A DNA stretch of 64,000 nt. It comes from Marinomonas algarum. GTDB lineage: Bacteria > Pseudomonadota > Gammaproteobacteria > Pseudomonadales > Marinomonadaceae. The position numbers and the translations under genes were made by a program. Shown here piece by piece: positions 38,734 to 49,135 of this stretch; positions within the stretch are counted from its first letter, which is position 1, and each line of letters begins with the position of its first letter. The notes under the pieces are model-generated. The model did no database searches. It was not told the DNA's origin and saw only the letters and a program-made list of their open reading frames with translations. Location: positions 113,793-177,792 of the forward strand of contig NZ_JAJATW010000006.1 of the NCBI RefSeq assembly GCF_020532605.1, written 5' to 3'.

Positions 38734-40083
38734 ATGTCGTTGATTGGGTCAGATCGGGTAAGAGCCGTTGTCGGCTTGGGGGCGACGGGGCTTTCTTGCG
38801 TACGGTTTTTAGCCAGTAAGGGAATTGAATTTCATGTTGTCGACTCTCGTGATATGCCGCCAGGTTTGGAAGAAGCGAAACGTTACTGTGCGCCAGAACG
38901 TATTCATACCGGCGGATTAGACGTGCTGGAAACACTTGGGGTAACAGAGTTATTTGTTAGTCCAGGTATTGCTCTGCGAACGCCGGTCCTAGCTCGATTG
39001 GCCGAACAAGGCGTTGCCATGCGTGGCGATATCGACTTGTTTTGTGATTATGTTGATGCGCCTTTTGTGGCTATTACAGGGTCGAATGCGAAAAGCACCG
39101 TCACCACGTTAGTTGGGTTGTTACTTCAAGCATGCGATAAGAAAGCCGTAGCAGGGGGGAATTTAGGGCTTCCTGCTTTAGACTTGCTTTGTGAAGAGGC
39201 CGATTTTTATGTGCTTGAGTTGTCGAGTTTTCAGCTTGAGACAACCGATGCGCTTAAGGCCGATTTGGCGTGTTTACTCAATGTGTCTGAAGACCATATG
39301 GACAGATACAAAGACCTGTATGAATATCAGCGAGTTAAACAGAAAGTCTATCGTGGTTGTAAAGCGGCTGTCTGCAATAAACAGGATATCTTAACGGCTC
39401 CCTTACTTTCAGAGAATGTGCCAGTTAGAGCTTTTACTACTAAAACCCCCGACTTAAAAGAATTTGGTTTGATTAAAGAGAGCGACGGTGCATGGTTGTG
39501 TCGAGGCGTTGAGCGTCTTTATCATACTTCACAGGTTGCTTTAAAAGGGTCCCATAATCACGCTAATGTGTTGGCGGCTTTAGCAATGCTAGAATTATTG
39601 GGACAAGAGCTTAGAAGCGATGCGGTTGCGACAGTATTGAAAACCTTTAGAGGCTTGCCACACCGTTGTGAAACGGTCGCAATTAAGAAAGGGGTGACCT
39701 ATATTAATGACTCCAAAGGCACGAATGTTGGCGCAACACTAGCGGCAATGGAAGGATTAGGTTCTGTTGCTCAAAAAAACATTCTTTTAATCGCGGGTGG
39801 TGATGGCAAAGGGGCGGATTTTAAGCCTTTGGTAAAAACCATCGGACTGCTAGTGAAAAAGGTCTATTTATTTGGTAAGGATGCTGAAAAAATAGCAGTA
39901 GTTTTGTCGCCAGACACCGATGTTGTTCTTTTTAATACGCTCGATGACATTATGTCCTCTTTGAGTGAAGAGTGTACAGAAGGCGATATTGTGCTTTTTT
40001 CTCCTGCCTGTGCAAGCTTAGATATGTACCAAAACTATGAGAAACGTGGTGAGCACTTTGCTCGTTTGGTTGAGGCATTATGA
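38734..40083 (+). CDS. murD: UDP-N-acetylmuramoylalanine--D-glutamate ligase
   Basis: Adds D-glutamate to UDP-MurNAc-L-Ala. The N-terminal fold has VVGLGATGLSCVRFL; the ATP loop reads ITGSNAKSTVTTL, with alanine in place of the commoner glycine, a variant also known from pseudomonads. LELSSFQLETT, VSEDHMDRYKD and NDSKGTNVGATLAAMEGL are standard. 449 residues. The 3' end overlaps ftsW by 4 bases (ATGA). Confidence 0.97.
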   Translation: MSLIGSDRVRAVVGLGATGLSCVRFLASKGIEFHVVDSRDMPPGLEEAKRYCAPERIHTGGLDVLETLGVTELFVSPGIALRTPVLARLAEQGVAMRGDIDLFCDYVDAPFVAITGSNAKSTVTTLVGLLLQACDKKAVAGGNLGLPALDLLCEEADFYVLELSSFQLETTDALKADLACLLNVSEDHMDRYKDLYEYQRVKQKVYRGCKAAVCNKQDILTAPLLSENVPVRAFTTKTPDLKEFGLIKESDGAWLCRGVERLYHTSQVALKGSHNHANVLAALAMLELLGQELRSDAVATVLKTFRGLPHRCETVAIKKGVTYINDSKGTNVGATLAAMEGLGSVAQKNILLIAGGDGKGADFKPLVKTIGLLVKKVYLFGKDAEKIAVVLSPDTDVVLFNTLDDIMSSLSEECTEGDIVLFSPACASLDMYQNYEKRGEHFARLVEAL

Positions 40084-41285
40084 ATTGGTCAAAACTCTTT
40101 GATCGTGTCACGTTACGAGAGTTTGCTCAGGTTGATGGTATATTTTTAGCATCAACCCTCTCTATTTTAGCCCTCGGCCTTGTCATGGTGTCGAGTGCGT
40201 CTATCTCTGTTTCTGAAACCAACCATGGTCACCCTTATTACTTCATGTTCCGTCAAAGCCTGTATTTGATTCTAGGTCTAATCGGTGGCGGCGTGTTGCT
40301 GTCTTTGCCAACCTGGCGCCTGGAACAGTGGGGAGTTTGGTTGGTTTTTATTGCCTTTGTTTTACTTGTTCTGGTTTTGGTGCCGGGGATTGGTAAGGTG
40401 GTAAACGGAAGTCGTCGTTGGATTAACTTGGTCGTATTCAACCTGCAGGCCTCCGAAGTGGCGAAAGTTTGCATGGTCGTTTATGTGTCAGGTTATTTGG
40501 TACGTAGGGTTCATCATGTCCGTAAAAGTTATATTGGCTTTATCCTACCTCTAGTAATCTCTATCGTCTTTTTGATGCTCTTATTGTTAGAGCCTGATTT
40601 TGGGGCTTCTGTTGTTCTTCTAGGGACTGTCATTGTTTTATTGTTTCTCGGTGGTGCCCCTCTTATTCATTTCTTAGTCTTGGTTTTCTTCTCAATTGGG
40701 GGGCTTAGTGTAATGGTGATTTTAGAAGAGTATCGTGTTCAGCGTTTGATGAACTTTACGAATCCTTGGAGCGATCCTTTCAATGAAGGTTATCAGCTGA
40801 GTCAGGCGTTGATCGCTTATGGTCGTGGCGAATGGTTTGGCTTGGGATTAGGTAATAGTGTTCAGAAACTCGCTTATCTGCCTGAAGCTCATACTGATTT
40901 CGTGTTTTCAATCTGGGTTGAAGAGGCCGGTATGGTGGGTGGCCTGGTTTTGATTGCGTTGTTTGCTTTGATGCTGCTGCGTATTTTTCATATTGGTCGA
41001 AAAGCGATGACGCTATTTCGGCCTTTTGCCGGTTATATGTGTTTTGGCTTTGCCATTCTTATTCTGGCACAAGTGATCATTAATATCGGTGTGAATACAG
41101 GCTTTCTCCCTACAAAAGGCCTGACATTACCCTTAATAAGTTACGGTGGCAGCAGTCTAATTATTACGCTAGGCAGCTTGTTTGTTGTTGCCCGAGTTGA
41201 TGTAGAAAACCGCCGTATTGAGCAAGGCGATACGTTAAGTCAGCCAGAGAAAGCACAAGAAGGTAGACATGAACAAAGCACATAA
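40080..41285 (+). CDS. ftsW: Septal peptidoglycan polymerase FtsW
   Basis: SEDS-family glycosyltransferase that works with FtsI at the septum. The 401 residues contain about ten membrane segments. SEDS blocks include GSRRWINL, QASEVAKV, LLLEPDFGASVV, the GYQLSQALIAYGRGEWFGLGLG loop in parts, LPEAHTDFVFSIWVEEAG and the C-terminal GLTLPLISYGGSSLI. It overlaps murD by 4 bases and murG by 17 bases. Confidence 0.97.
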   Translation: MNWSKLFDRVTLREFAQVDGIFLASTLSILALGLVMVSSASISVSETNHGHPYYFMFRQSLYLILGLIGGGVLLSLPTWRLEQWGVWLVFIAFVLLVLVLVPGIGKVVNGSRRWINLVVFNLQASEVAKVCMVVYVSGYLVRRVHHVRKSYIGFILPLVISIVFLMLLLLEPDFGASVVLLGTVIVLLFLGGAPLIHFLVLVFFSIGGLSVMVILEEYRVQRLMNFTNPWSDPFNEGYQLSQALIAYGRGEWFGLGLGNSVQKLAYLPEAHTDFVFSIWVEEAGMVGGLVLIALFALMLLRIFHIGRKAMTLFRPFAGYMCFGFAILILAQVIINIGVNTGFLPTKGLTLPLISYGGSSLIITLGSLFVVARVDVENRRIEQGDTLSQPEKAQEGRHEQST

Positions 41286-42342
41286 AATCATGATTATGGC
41301 GGGTGGAACGGGCGGTCACATCTATCCGGCTCTGGCTTGCGCACAGCTTTTTAAGGAGAAGGGACACACTGTCCATTGGCTTGGTTCCAAAGGTGGAATG
41401 GAAGAAACACTGGTGCCTAAGCACGATATTCCGTTGCATGCTCTGTCGATCAAGGGTGTCCGAGGTAAGGGGCTTGCGGGGTTATTGGCAGCGCCCTTTC
41501 GAATTATGCGCGCTATTGGTCAGGCTCTTGCTATTTTAAAGAAAGAGCGTCCTTCTGTCGTACTCGGTATGGGGGGCTTTGTTGCGGGGCCAGGTGGTGT
41601 TGCCGCTAAACTATTAGGCATTCCATTGGTTATTCACGAACAAAATGCCGTTGCTGGAACAACAAATAGACTCCTTTCTAAGATAGCCACGACAGTCCTT
41701 CAGGCGTTTGATGGTGCGCTCAAGGGCGGTATAACAGTGGGCAATCCTGTTAGGAACAGTATATTGACACAGCTTGCTCGTTTACCACGTGAAGGTATGG
41801 CCAAGCCCATACGATTGTTGGTGGTAGGGGGCAGTTTAGGGGCAAAAGCAATCAACGATATTATGCCTGAGGTGATTGCAAATTGGCCTTCATCACAGCG
41901 ACTTGATGTATGGCACCAAACAGGCGTACGTAACTTTGAAGAAGTTATAGCGAATTATCAGTCTGCCCGTGCTGAAGCGCGTGTGGATGCCTATTTGGAC
42001 GACATAGATAAAGCGTATTATTGGGCAGATATTGTGCTATGTCGTGCCGGTGCTATGACAGTCAGTGAACTTGCAATTGCTGGATTACCCTCCATTCTAG
42101 TGCCGTACCCCCATGCAATTGATGATCATCAAACCGCGAATGCGTGCCATTTAGAGCGAGCGGGTGCGGCACTGTTGTTACCTCAACCCGGGTTGAGTAG
42201 CCAAAAAGTCATTTCCTCCTTGGTTCATCTTATTGACCACGACGGAGCATTATTAAAAATGGGTAAGCAAGCCAGTAAAAAAGCGCGCCCTGATGCAACG
42301 CTTGACGTTGTTAAACATTGTTTAAGGTTAATAACATCATGA
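41269..42342 (+). CDS. murG: UDP-N-acetylglucosamine--lipid I GlcNAc transferase
   Basis: Peripheral membrane glycosyltransferase that makes lipid II. Conserved loops are [65 protein letters not shown] and DDHQTANA. 357 residues, usual length. The stop overlaps the murC ATG (ATGA). Confidence 0.97.
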   Translation: MNKAHKIMIMAGGTGGHIYPALACAQLFKEKGHTVHWLGSKGGMEETLVPKHDIPLHALSIKGVRGKGLAGLLAAPFRIMRAIGQALAILKKERPSVVLGMGGFVAGPGGVAAKLLGIPLVIHEQNAVAGTTNRLLSKIATTVLQAFDGALKGGITVGNPVRNSILTQLARLPREGMAKPIRLLVVGGSLGAKAINDIMPEVIANWPSSQRLDVWHQTGVRNFEEVIANYQSARAEARVDAYLDDIDKAYYWADIVLCRAGAMTVSELAIAGLPSILVPYPHAIDDHQTANACHLERAGAALLLPQPGLSSQKVISSLVHLIDHDGALLKMGKQASKKARPDATLDVVKHCLRLITS

Positions 42343-43760
42343 TAGATTATAAGTCTCAATACGATATACCAACTATGCGCCGAATTAAAAATATTCATTT
42401 TATCGGTATTGGTGGCGTCGGTATGTGTGGCATCGCTGAGGTGTTGCATAATCAAGGCTATCAGGTGTCTGGCTCTGACTTAAAGCCATCTGCTGTGACG
42501 GAACGTTTAGCCAGTTTAGGTATCACTATTCATCTAGGTCACTTCGAAGAAAATGTTTACGATGCCCATGTGATTGTTGTGTCAACGGCTATCAACGAGG
42601 AAAACCCTGAAATTATTTGGGGTAAAGAGCATCGTATTCCCATTGTCCGTCGTGCTGAAATGCTGGCTGAGTTAATGCGCTATCGTCATGGTATAGCGGT
42701 TGCGGGTACGCATGGAAAGACGACAACAACGAGTCTAATGGCCTCTATATTGGCGGCAACGGGTGAAGCGCCAACGTTTGTTATTGGTGGTCGTTTGACC
42801 AGTGCCGGTGCGAATGCTCAATTGGGCAGCAGTGCGTATTTGGTTGCCGAAGCAGATGAAAGTGATGCGTCCTTTTTACACTTGCAGCCGCAAACCGTTA
42901 TTGTCACTAACATTGATGAAGATCATATGGATACTTATGGTGGAGATTTTGAAAAAGTAAAGCGTACTTTTATTGAGTTTATTCACAATCTTCCCTTCTA
43001 CGGTTTGGCTGTGCTGTGTGTTGATGATGCCAATGTTCGTGCTGTCCTTCCTTCATTAAGTCGTCCTGTTTTAACGTATGGTATTGAAGAAAAAGCAGAC
43101 TTTTATGCAACGGATATTGTGCAAATAGGACGCTATTGTGAATTCTTTGCCCATCGGCCTGAGGGTGAGCCGCTTAAAATTCGTTTGCCTATGCCAGGGG
43201 TTCATAATGTACTTAATGCATTGGCAACCATTGCCGTATCAACAGATTTAGGTGTTGATGCCGCCGCGATTCAAGCCGGTTTAATGGGTTTTGAAGGCGT
43301 GGGGCGTCGTTTCCAAGAGCAAACGCCACTTGCATTGCCGAGCGGTGGTGAGGTGATGTTTGTGGATGATTATGGTCATCATCCAAGTGAAGTGTTGGCG
43401 ACTATTAAAGCCATTCGCGCTGGTTGGCCTGAGAAAAGGCTGGTTATGGTTTATCAGCCTCATCGTTACACACGAACCCGTGATTTGTATGAAGACTTTG
43501 TGCGTGTTCTATCTCAAGTGGATGTCCTACTGTTGTTAGAGGTGTACTCGGCTGGTGAAACCCCCATCAACGGCGCAGACAGTCGTTCTCTATGTGGTAG
43601 CATCCGTCAGCGCGGTACGGTAGACCCTATTTATGTAGGAAGCGAGGTTGAGTTGCACGCTATTCTAGGCAATGTTCTTCGCCAAGGCGATTTGCTTATT
43701 ACCCAAGGTGCTGGTGATATTGGTGCATTGTCTAAAAATCTATCTGCGAGTGGAATCTAA
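42339..43760 (+). CDS. murC: UDP-N-acetylmuramate--L-alanine ligase
   Basis: First Mur ligase, adding L-alanine to UDP-MurNAc. The start ATG at 42339 overlaps the murG stop; a later ATG before [16 protein letters not shown] is an alternative. The nucleotide fold [19 protein letters not shown] loop [36 protein letters not shown] and [12 protein letters not shown] are all present. About 473 residues, close to 490 in E. coli. Confidence 0.97.
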   Translation: MIDYKSQYDIPTMRRIKNIHFIGIGGVGMCGIAEVLHNQGYQVSGSDLKPSAVTERLASLGITIHLGHFEENVYDAHVIVVSTAINEENPEIIWGKEHRIPIVRRAEMLAELMRYRHGIAVAGTHGKTTTTSLMASILAATGEAPTFVIGGRLTSAGANAQLGSSAYLVAEADESDASFLHLQPQTVIVTNIDEDHMDTYGGDFEKVKRTFIEFIHNLPFYGLAVLCVDDANVRAVLPSLSRPVLTYGIEEKADFYATDIVQIGRYCEFFAHRPEGEPLKIRLPMPGVHNVLNALATIAVSTDLGVDAAAIQAGLMGFEGVGRRFQEQTPLALPSGGEVMFVDDYGHHPSEVLATIKAIRAGWPEKRLVMVYQPHRYTRTRDLYEDFVRVLSQVDVLLLLEVYSAGETPINGADSRSLCGSIRQRGTVDPIYVGSEVELHAILGNVLRQGDLLITQGAGDIGALSKNLSASGI

Positions 43761-43762
43761 CG

Positions 43763-44719
43763 ATGACAGAGCAAAAGCGAAAAGAAGCAACCATTGCTGT
43801 CATTTATGGTGGACGTTCTGCTGAGCGTGACGTGTCTATGCAAAGCGGCCCGCTGGTGGCTAAAGGATTGCGTTCAAAAGGATATCACGTTATTGAGTTG
43901 GACCTGTATGGCCCAGGTGCCAAGTTAGATCCCATTGTGCAGCTGCAATCCATTTCTTTTGACCTGGCTTTTATAGCGCTACATGGTGGAGAAGGCGAAG
44001 ATGGTCGTGTGCAAGCATTGCTAGAAATGTTGGGTAAACCCTATACAGGCAGTTCTCCTCTCGCTTGTGGCTTTGCCATGGATAAGGTGCTCACAAAGCG
44101 CTTTTGGCAGGGCATTGGTATTCCAACTCCCGCGTATTTGTCTTTTGTCGGTCAGGCCGATGCGGACCTTATTGAGCGTCAGATGTCTTATCCTGTCATC
44201 GTTAAGCCTTCTCGAGAAGGTTCAACAATTGGGATCAATAAGGCGACGAATCGACAGGAGCTTGATGAGGCCTTGGTAAAAGCATTGACTTACGACTCGG
44301 ATGTGCTTGTTGAAGAGTTTGTTGACGGTGCGGAGTTTACGGTTACGATTTTATCGGATGTCGCTTATCCAGCAATTGGTCTCAAGCCGGCACCTGAACA
44401 TAAATTATATGACTATGAAGCAAAGTACCTTGCGGATGACACAGAATATTTATTGCCCTGTGGATTGTCTGAGGATGACGAAACAGAATTGCAAGGGCTT
44501 GCTCTTGAGGCCTACCAATCGCTTGGCTGTTCTGGCTGGGGGCGCGTTGATATTATGCGAGATCAAGAGGGTGTTTTTTGGGTGCTGGAAGTGAATACAG
44601 CACCGGGAATGACGTCCCACAGTCTCGTTCCTATGGCGGCCAGTTTTGTCGGTATAGATTATGCTTCTTTAGTAGACAGCATCGTAGTGGATGCATTTGG
44701 TAAAGCGGCGTGTGAATAA
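43763..44719 (+). CDS. ddl: D-alanine--D-alanine ligase
   Basis: ATP-grasp ligase that makes D-Ala-D-Ala for MurF. IAVIYGGRSAERDVSMQSG (N-terminal glycine-rich loop), FIALHGGEGEDGRVQALLE, PVIVKPSREGSTIGI, VLEVNTAPGMTSHSLVP are the family blocks. 318 residues; the DdlB position between murC and ftsQ suggests the DdlB type. It starts 2 bases after the murC stop. Confidence 0.97.
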   Translation: MTEQKRKEATIAVIYGGRSAERDVSMQSGPLVAKGLRSKGYHVIELDLYGPGAKLDPIVQLQSISFDLAFIALHGGEGEDGRVQALLEMLGKPYTGSSPLACGFAMDKVLTKRFWQGIGIPTPAYLSFVGQADADLIERQMSYPVIVKPSREGSTIGINKATNRQELDEALVKALTYDSDVLVEEFVDGAEFTVTILSDVAYPAIGLKPAPEHKLYDYEAKYLADDTEYLLPCGLSEDDETELQGLALEAYQSLGCSGWGRVDIMRDQEGVFWVLEVNTAPGMTSHSLVPMAASFVGIDYASLVDSIVVDAFGKAACE

Positions 44720-44722
44720 CTG

Positions 44723-45412
44723 ATGAGGATGATCGCGCTGATTGGCGCAGTGCTGTTGATAATAGGCGCCCTTCTTCAGCAAGAAGAAGGCAGTAACTCT
44801 TCGGAGGATTGGTTTGCCATCCGTCATATAGAAATAGTGGGAGATCTCAAGTATGCAACTAAAACGTCGCTGCAATCGGACTATATCTCTTTACTTGGAC
44901 GCAACTTATTAAGCCTTTCTCTGTCCGACACTTTGGATGTGGCTTTGTCATCAGAGTGGGTGAAAAGTGCAGAGGTTCGTAAAGTTTGGCCAAACACCTT
45001 GCAGTTGCTTGTTTATGAGCATACTCCTCTCGCATACTGGCGCGATGGGCAACTAATATCCACTACGGCGGATATTTTTACACCTCAAAGTGTTCCTGAG
45101 TTGCCGCTTACTAGACTAAATGGCCCTGATGATTCCAGTGATATAGTTCTTGATCAGTTTGGTTTAATCAGTCAGGTGTTGTCTTCGACTTCTCTTAGAG
45201 TAGCGCAGTTGACGCTCGAAGCCAGGGGGGCATGGCACTTAACATTTACTAATGGCATCACGGTAAAGCTAGGAAGGGACGAAATTATCGAGCGTTTACA
45301 ACGTTTTATAGCCGTGTATGAAAGTGATTTATCGGGTAGAATAGAAACAATTCACTCCGTTGATGCACGCTACCCGCATGGTGTTGCGGTGAGTTGGAGA
45401 AAAAACTTATGA
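44723..45412 (+). CDS. ftsQ: Cell division protein FtsQ (short form)
   Basis: Bitopic division protein with a periplasmic POTRA domain (starts about residue 30, FAIRHIEIVGDLKYATK) and FtsQ beta domain; it anchors FtsB/FtsL. At 229 residues it is shorter than E. coli FtsQ (276). The ddl stop TAA lies in the same frame 3 bases upstream, so only ATG 44723 (or a CTG just before) can start it; the cytoplasmic tail is then MRM only, directly followed by a short membrane segment (about 4-18). The downstream stop overlaps the ATG of a 26-codon ORF. Confidence 0.92.
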   Translation: MRMIALIGAVLLIIGALLQQEEGSNSSEDWFAIRHIEIVGDLKYATKTSLQSDYISLLGRNLLSLSLSDTLDVALSSEWVKSAEVRKVWPNTLQLLVYEHTPLAYWRDGQLISTTADIFTPQSVPELPLTRLNGPDDSSDIVLDQFGLISQVLSSTSLRVAQLTLEARGAWHLTFTNGITVKLGRDEIIERLQRFIAVYESDLSGRIETIHSVDARYPHGVAVSWRKNL

Positions 45413-45489
45413 CATTGGCCTATTTGTTGCTTTTTTGTACGACATATGTGTTTTGTCAAACAATATTTAATGCCGGGAAGGTAAAATGA
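45409..45489 (+). CDS. Putative 26-residue hydrophobic peptide bridging ftsQ and ftsA
   Basis: ATG 45409-45411 overlaps the ftsQ stop as ATGA, and TGA 45487-45489 overlaps the ftsA ATG as ATGA. The encoded peptide begins MTLAYLLLFCTTYVFCQTIF and ends with lysines, a plausible single membrane-spanning micropeptide with two cysteines. The 26 codons fill the whole gap between ftsQ and ftsA. It has no visible ribosome binding site other than coupling from ftsQ. It may serve only to keep ribosomes moving to ftsA. No homologue is recalled; whether the peptide accumulates is unknown. Confidence 0.35.
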   Translation: MTLAYLLLFCTTYVFCQTIFNAGKVK

Positions 45490-46757
45490 TAGTCGGTTTA
45501 GATGTAGGCACATCAAAAGTTATCTGTTTGGTTGGCGAAGTCCAAGCTGATGGAAGTTTAGAGATTGTGGGTATTGGTTCGCACAGCTCAAAGGGCATGA
45601 AGCGTGGTGTTGTGATTAATATTGAATCCACGGTTCAGTCTATTCAAAGAGCAGTAGAAGAAGCGGAGCTAATGGCGGGCTGCAATATCCACTCGGTGTA
45701 TGTGAGTGTGGCTGGTAGCCATATACGTAGTCTTAATTCCCATGGCATTGTCGCTGTTAAAAATGGTGAAGTGCAAAAAGAAGACATCGAAAGAGTCATT
45801 GATGCTGCTCAAGCTGTGCCTATTTCTTCTGACCAGCGAGTACTGCACATCCTACCGCAGGAGTACAACATCGACTCGCAAGAGGGAATAAAAGACCCTC
45901 TTGGTATGTCCGGAGTTCGCTTAGAAGCAAACGTTCATCTTATTTCTGGCGCATTAAATGCTGTGATGAACGTTGAAAAATGCATTAAACGGTGTGGTTT
46001 GGGTGTTGATGGTGTGATTTTATCGCCGTTAGCGTCGAGCGAATCGTCGTTAGGTGAAGATGAAAAAGATTTAGGGGTTTGTCTAGTCGATATAGGGGCT
46101 GGTACTTCTGATATTGCGGTATGGATCGATGGCGCTCTCCATCACACCGCGGTTCTTCCTGTCGCAGGAGACCAAGTAACGAATGATATATCCATGGCGC
46201 TACGAACACCGACTCAGCATGCTGAAGAGATCAAGATTCAATACGCTTGTGCCATGTCTTCTTTATCAACCTCGGATCAGGTGCTTCAAGTGCCGAGTGT
46301 AGGCGACAGACAGCCTCGCTCAATTAGCCGTCAAACGCTTACTGAAGTGGTTGAGGCTAGGTACGAAGAAATCTACACCATGGTTTTAGATGAATTAAGA
46401 CGCAGTGGATACGCTGAGAGAATCCCTGCGGGCGTTGTGATTACAGGTGGTGCGTCGCTAATCGAAGGTGCCGCTGATTTAGCAGAAAAAGTTTTTCAAA
46501 TGCCAATCCGGTTAGCTTTACCAGATTGTGCTAAAGGAATGTCTGATATTGTCGATAACCCTATATACTCAACAGGCGTTGGTTTATTGGTTTATGGGAG
46601 TAAGGAAGTGGATATATCCGATACTTCCAAACAAACAATGTCCAAGACTCAAATTAAACGCGAAAAATCGGTTCTGGCTCCGAAAGAATCCAAATCTTCC
46701 ATTAATGTATTGGAAAAGATTCAGGCAGCGAAAAACTGGATTAAGAGTCATATTTAA
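45486..46757 (+). CDS. ftsA: Cell division protein FtsA
   Basis: Actin-like ATPase that tethers FtsZ to the membrane. The protein starts MIVGLDVGTSKVICLVGE, lacking about ten residues that precede the first phosphate loop in E. coli; an in-frame stop at 45468-45470 and no start codon between exclude a longer form. The SHS2 1C domain, LVDIGAGTSDIAVW (phosphate 2), VVITGGASLIEGAADLAE (adenosine) and the C-terminal amphipathic helix (about 408-423, VLEKIQAAKNWIKSHI) are present. 423 residues. GGGAAGG lies just upstream of the ATG. Confidence 0.96.
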   Translation: MIVGLDVGTSKVICLVGEVQADGSLEIVGIGSHSSKGMKRGVVINIESTVQSIQRAVEEAELMAGCNIHSVYVSVAGSHIRSLNSHGIVAVKNGEVQKEDIERVIDAAQAVPISSDQRVLHILPQEYNIDSQEGIKDPLGMSGVRLEANVHLISGALNAVMNVEKCIKRCGLGVDGVILSPLASSESSLGEDEKDLGVCLVDIGAGTSDIAVWIDGALHHTAVLPVAGDQVTNDISMALRTPTQHAEEIKIQYACAMSSLSTSDQVLQVPSVGDRQPRSISRQTLTEVVEARYEEIYTMVLDELRRSGYAERIPAGVVITGGASLIEGAADLAEKVFQMPIRLALPDCAKGMSDIVDNPIYSTGVGLLVYGSKEVDISDTSKQTMSKTQIKREKSVLAPKESKSSINVLEKIQAAKNWIKSHI

Positions 46758-46795
46758 ACAGAACCGATTGTTAACTTATTGAGGAGCAAACCCAA

Positions 46796-48052
46796 ATGAA
46801 TGTCTTTGATTTAGCCGAAGATAACTTATCAGACAACGCCGTTATTAAAGTCATTGGTGTTGGTGGCGGTGGCGGTAACGCTGTTCGCCATATGTTAGAA
46901 AATCGATTGGAAGGCGTAGAGTTTATTTGCGCTAACACGGATTCAAAGGCGCTCACCGGTTTTGAAACGGGTGTTTCTTTACAACTTGGTTCAACCATAA
47001 CGAAAGGTTTGGGGGCGGGTGCAAATCCTGAAGTAGGTCGAGATTCAGCGCTTGAAGATCAAGAAAAAATCACCCAGCTGTTAACAGGTGCCGATATGGT
47101 TTTTATTACCGCTGGAATGGGCGGTGGTACAGGCACGGGAGCAGCGCCAGTGATCGCTAAAGTGGCTCGTGAGTTAGGTATTTTAACGGTTGCCGTTGTG
47201 ACTAAGCCGTTCCCTTTTGAAGGTCGCCGTCGTGCGAAAGTAGCCGAGGAAGGGGTTAAAGAATTGCGTGAGAATGTCGATTCTTTAATTACGGTTCCAA
47301 ATGAGCGTCTTTTGCCAGTGCTAGGGAAAAACATCTCTTTATTAAAAGCATTTGGTGAGGCGAACAATGTATTATTCAATGCGGTTCAGGGTATTACAGA
47401 CCTTATCATGAGACCTGGCCTTATTAACGTTGACTTTGCTGACGTTAGAACTGTGATGTCTGAAATGGGCATGGCAATGATGGGGACAGGTTCGGCTTCA
47501 GGGGAAGACAGAGCAAGAGTGGCGGCGGAAGCGGCTATTCATAACCCACTACTAGAAGATATCAATCTTCGTGGTGCCCGAGGTGTGTTGGTTAACATCA
47601 CGGCAAACGAAGAAGTAGGTTTGTCAGAGTTTACTGAAGTGGGCGGCATTATTGAAGAATACGCTTCTGAAGATGCGACAGTGGTTATTGGTTGTGCCAT
47701 TGATCCTGAAGTCGGTGACGAGATGCGTGTTACTGTTGTTGCAACTGGTTTAGAAGGTCGTTCAGGTGCTGAGATACAGGCGGCAGTCGGTTCATCGGTT
47801 ACTTCTTCACAGCCTTCGGCTGCTCAGCCTACTGCTCCTAAAGCGGACGTAAGCCCAGAACCTATTGTTGAGAAGGTAGCGATTGCTCCTCAGCAGGCTC
47901 CGGTAGAAAAATCACCGGCAGCCGCCAGAGTAGAGACAACAGAAAAAAGCGTAGAAGATAAGAAGGACTCAGTGGATTCTTCCTCTGCTTCAAGCAGCGA
48001 TAAATTATCGTATTTGGACATTCCGGCCTTTTTGCGTCGCCAAGCTGACTAG
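46796..48052 (+). CDS. ftsZ: Cell division protein FtsZ
   Basis: Tubulin-like GTPase that forms the Z ring. GTP-binding signature [19 protein letters not shown], the N-terminal [17 protein letters not shown] and the synergy-loop [21 protein letters not shown] (in parts) are clear. The variable linker (about 320-400) is rich in A, P, S, V and E. The C-terminal tail [13 protein letters not shown] is the conserved binding site for FtsA, ZipA and MinC. 418 residues, with a GAGGAG ribosome binding site. Confidence 0.98.
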   Translation: MNVFDLAEDNLSDNAVIKVIGVGGGGGNAVRHMLENRLEGVEFICANTDSKALTGFETGVSLQLGSTITKGLGAGANPEVGRDSALEDQEKITQLLTGADMVFITAGMGGGTGTGAAPVIAKVARELGILTVAVVTKPFPFEGRRRAKVAEEGVKELRENVDSLITVPNERLLPVLGKNISLLKAFGEANNVLFNAVQGITDLIMRPGLINVDFADVRTVMSEMGMAMMGTGSASGEDRARVAAEAAIHNPLLEDINLRGARGVLVNITANEEVGLSEFTEVGGIIEEYASEDATVVIGCAIDPEVGDEMRVTVVATGLEGRSGAEIQAAVGSSVTSSQPSAAQPTAPKADVSPEPIVEKVAIAPQQAPVEKSPAAARVETTEKSVEDKKDSVDSSSASSSDKLSYLDIPAFLRRQAD

Positions 48053-48158
48053 TTTTAGCAAAAACGATGCAATGTGTAAGTGTCAGATTGTATTAAAAAT
48101 ATGTTATTGATATTATTTTCTTATAAATAGTATCCAGTCATAAAAATGTAGGAATAAA

Positions 48159-49076
48159 ATGGTACGCCAACACACACTAAAGAACATTATCCGAGCAACT
48201 GGAGTGGGTCTGCATTCTGGCGAGAAAGTGTATTTAACACTTAAGCCTGCGCCCATTAATACTGGCATCGTATTTGTTCGTACTGACTTGGATCCTGTTG
48301 TTGAGATTCATGGTAATGCGCGAGCAGTTGGATCAACAAGCTTTGCTACAGCTTTATGCAAAGGCGATGTAAAAGTAAGTACTGTTGAGCATTTACTTTC
48401 CGCTATGGCAGGCTTAGGGGTTGATAACGCCTACGTTGAAGTCAGTGCTAGTGAAATTCCTTTAATGGATGGCAGTGCTAGCCCATTTGTTTTCTTACTT
48501 CAGTCTGCAGGACTTGAAGCGCAAAGTGCGCCTAAAAAGTTCATTCGGGTGAAAAAACCTATTCGTGTAGATGAGGGCGATAAGTACGCAACACTTGAGC
48601 CGCATTCTGGTTTCCGTCTTTCATTTACGATTGACTTTGAACATCCAGCCATTGGTGAAGATGTGCAAAGTACCTCTTTTGATTTCTCCACAACAACATT
48701 TGTGAAAGAAATCAGTCGTGCTCGAACCTTTGGTTTCATGAAAGATCTTGAGTATTTTAAGAATAACAATTTAGCTCGTGGGGCAAACATGGAGAACGCG
48801 ATTGTTCTTGATGATTACCGAGTACTAAATGACGAAGGTCTACGCTACCGAGACGAGTTAGTGCGTCACAAGGTGCTGGACGCGATTGGTGATTTATATT
48901 TGTTAGGTCATAGCCTAATTGGTGAATATAAAGCGTATAAATCAGGCCACGGTTTAAACAACAGATTACTATTGGCTTTGCTTGAGCATCAAGACGCATG
49001 GGAGTATGTTGTGTTTGAAGATGACGCAATGGTTACGCCGATATCCTATGTTGAACCTGCCTTCGTGGGTGCTTAG
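48159..49076 (+). CDS. lpxC: UDP-3-O-acyl-N-acetylglucosamine deacetylase
   Basis: Zinc enzyme for the committed step of lipid A synthesis. [38 protein letters not shown] (metal-binding HLLSA histidine), EIPLMDGSA, and the C-terminal [20 protein letters not shown] (HKxxDAxGD motif) and SGHGLNN match the family. 305 residues, like E. coli. An intrinsic terminator follows. Confidence 0.98.
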   Translation: MVRQHTLKNIIRATGVGLHSGEKVYLTLKPAPINTGIVFVRTDLDPVVEIHGNARAVGSTSFATALCKGDVKVSTVEHLLSAMAGLGVDNAYVEVSASEIPLMDGSASPFVFLLQSAGLEAQSAPKKFIRVKKPIRVDEGDKYATLEPHSGFRLSFTIDFEHPAIGEDVQSTSFDFSTTTFVKEISRARTFGFMKDLEYFKNNNLARGANMENAIVLDDYRVLNDEGLRYRDELVRHKVLDAIGDLYLLGHSLIGEYKAYKSGHGLNNRLLLALLEHQDAWEYVVFEDDAMVTPISYVEPAFVGA

Positions 49077-49106
49077 TGAGCTAATTTCTCACAGATCATA
49101 TTTCTT

Positions 49107-49135
49107 AAAAGCCAGACAAACCGTCTGGCTTTTTT
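49107..49135 (+). terminator. Intrinsic terminator between lpxC and secA
   Basis: GCCAGAC / GTCTGGC with a 5-base loop, an upstream A run and a downstream T6 run. It closes the division cluster, so secA needs its own promoter. Confidence 0.92.
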
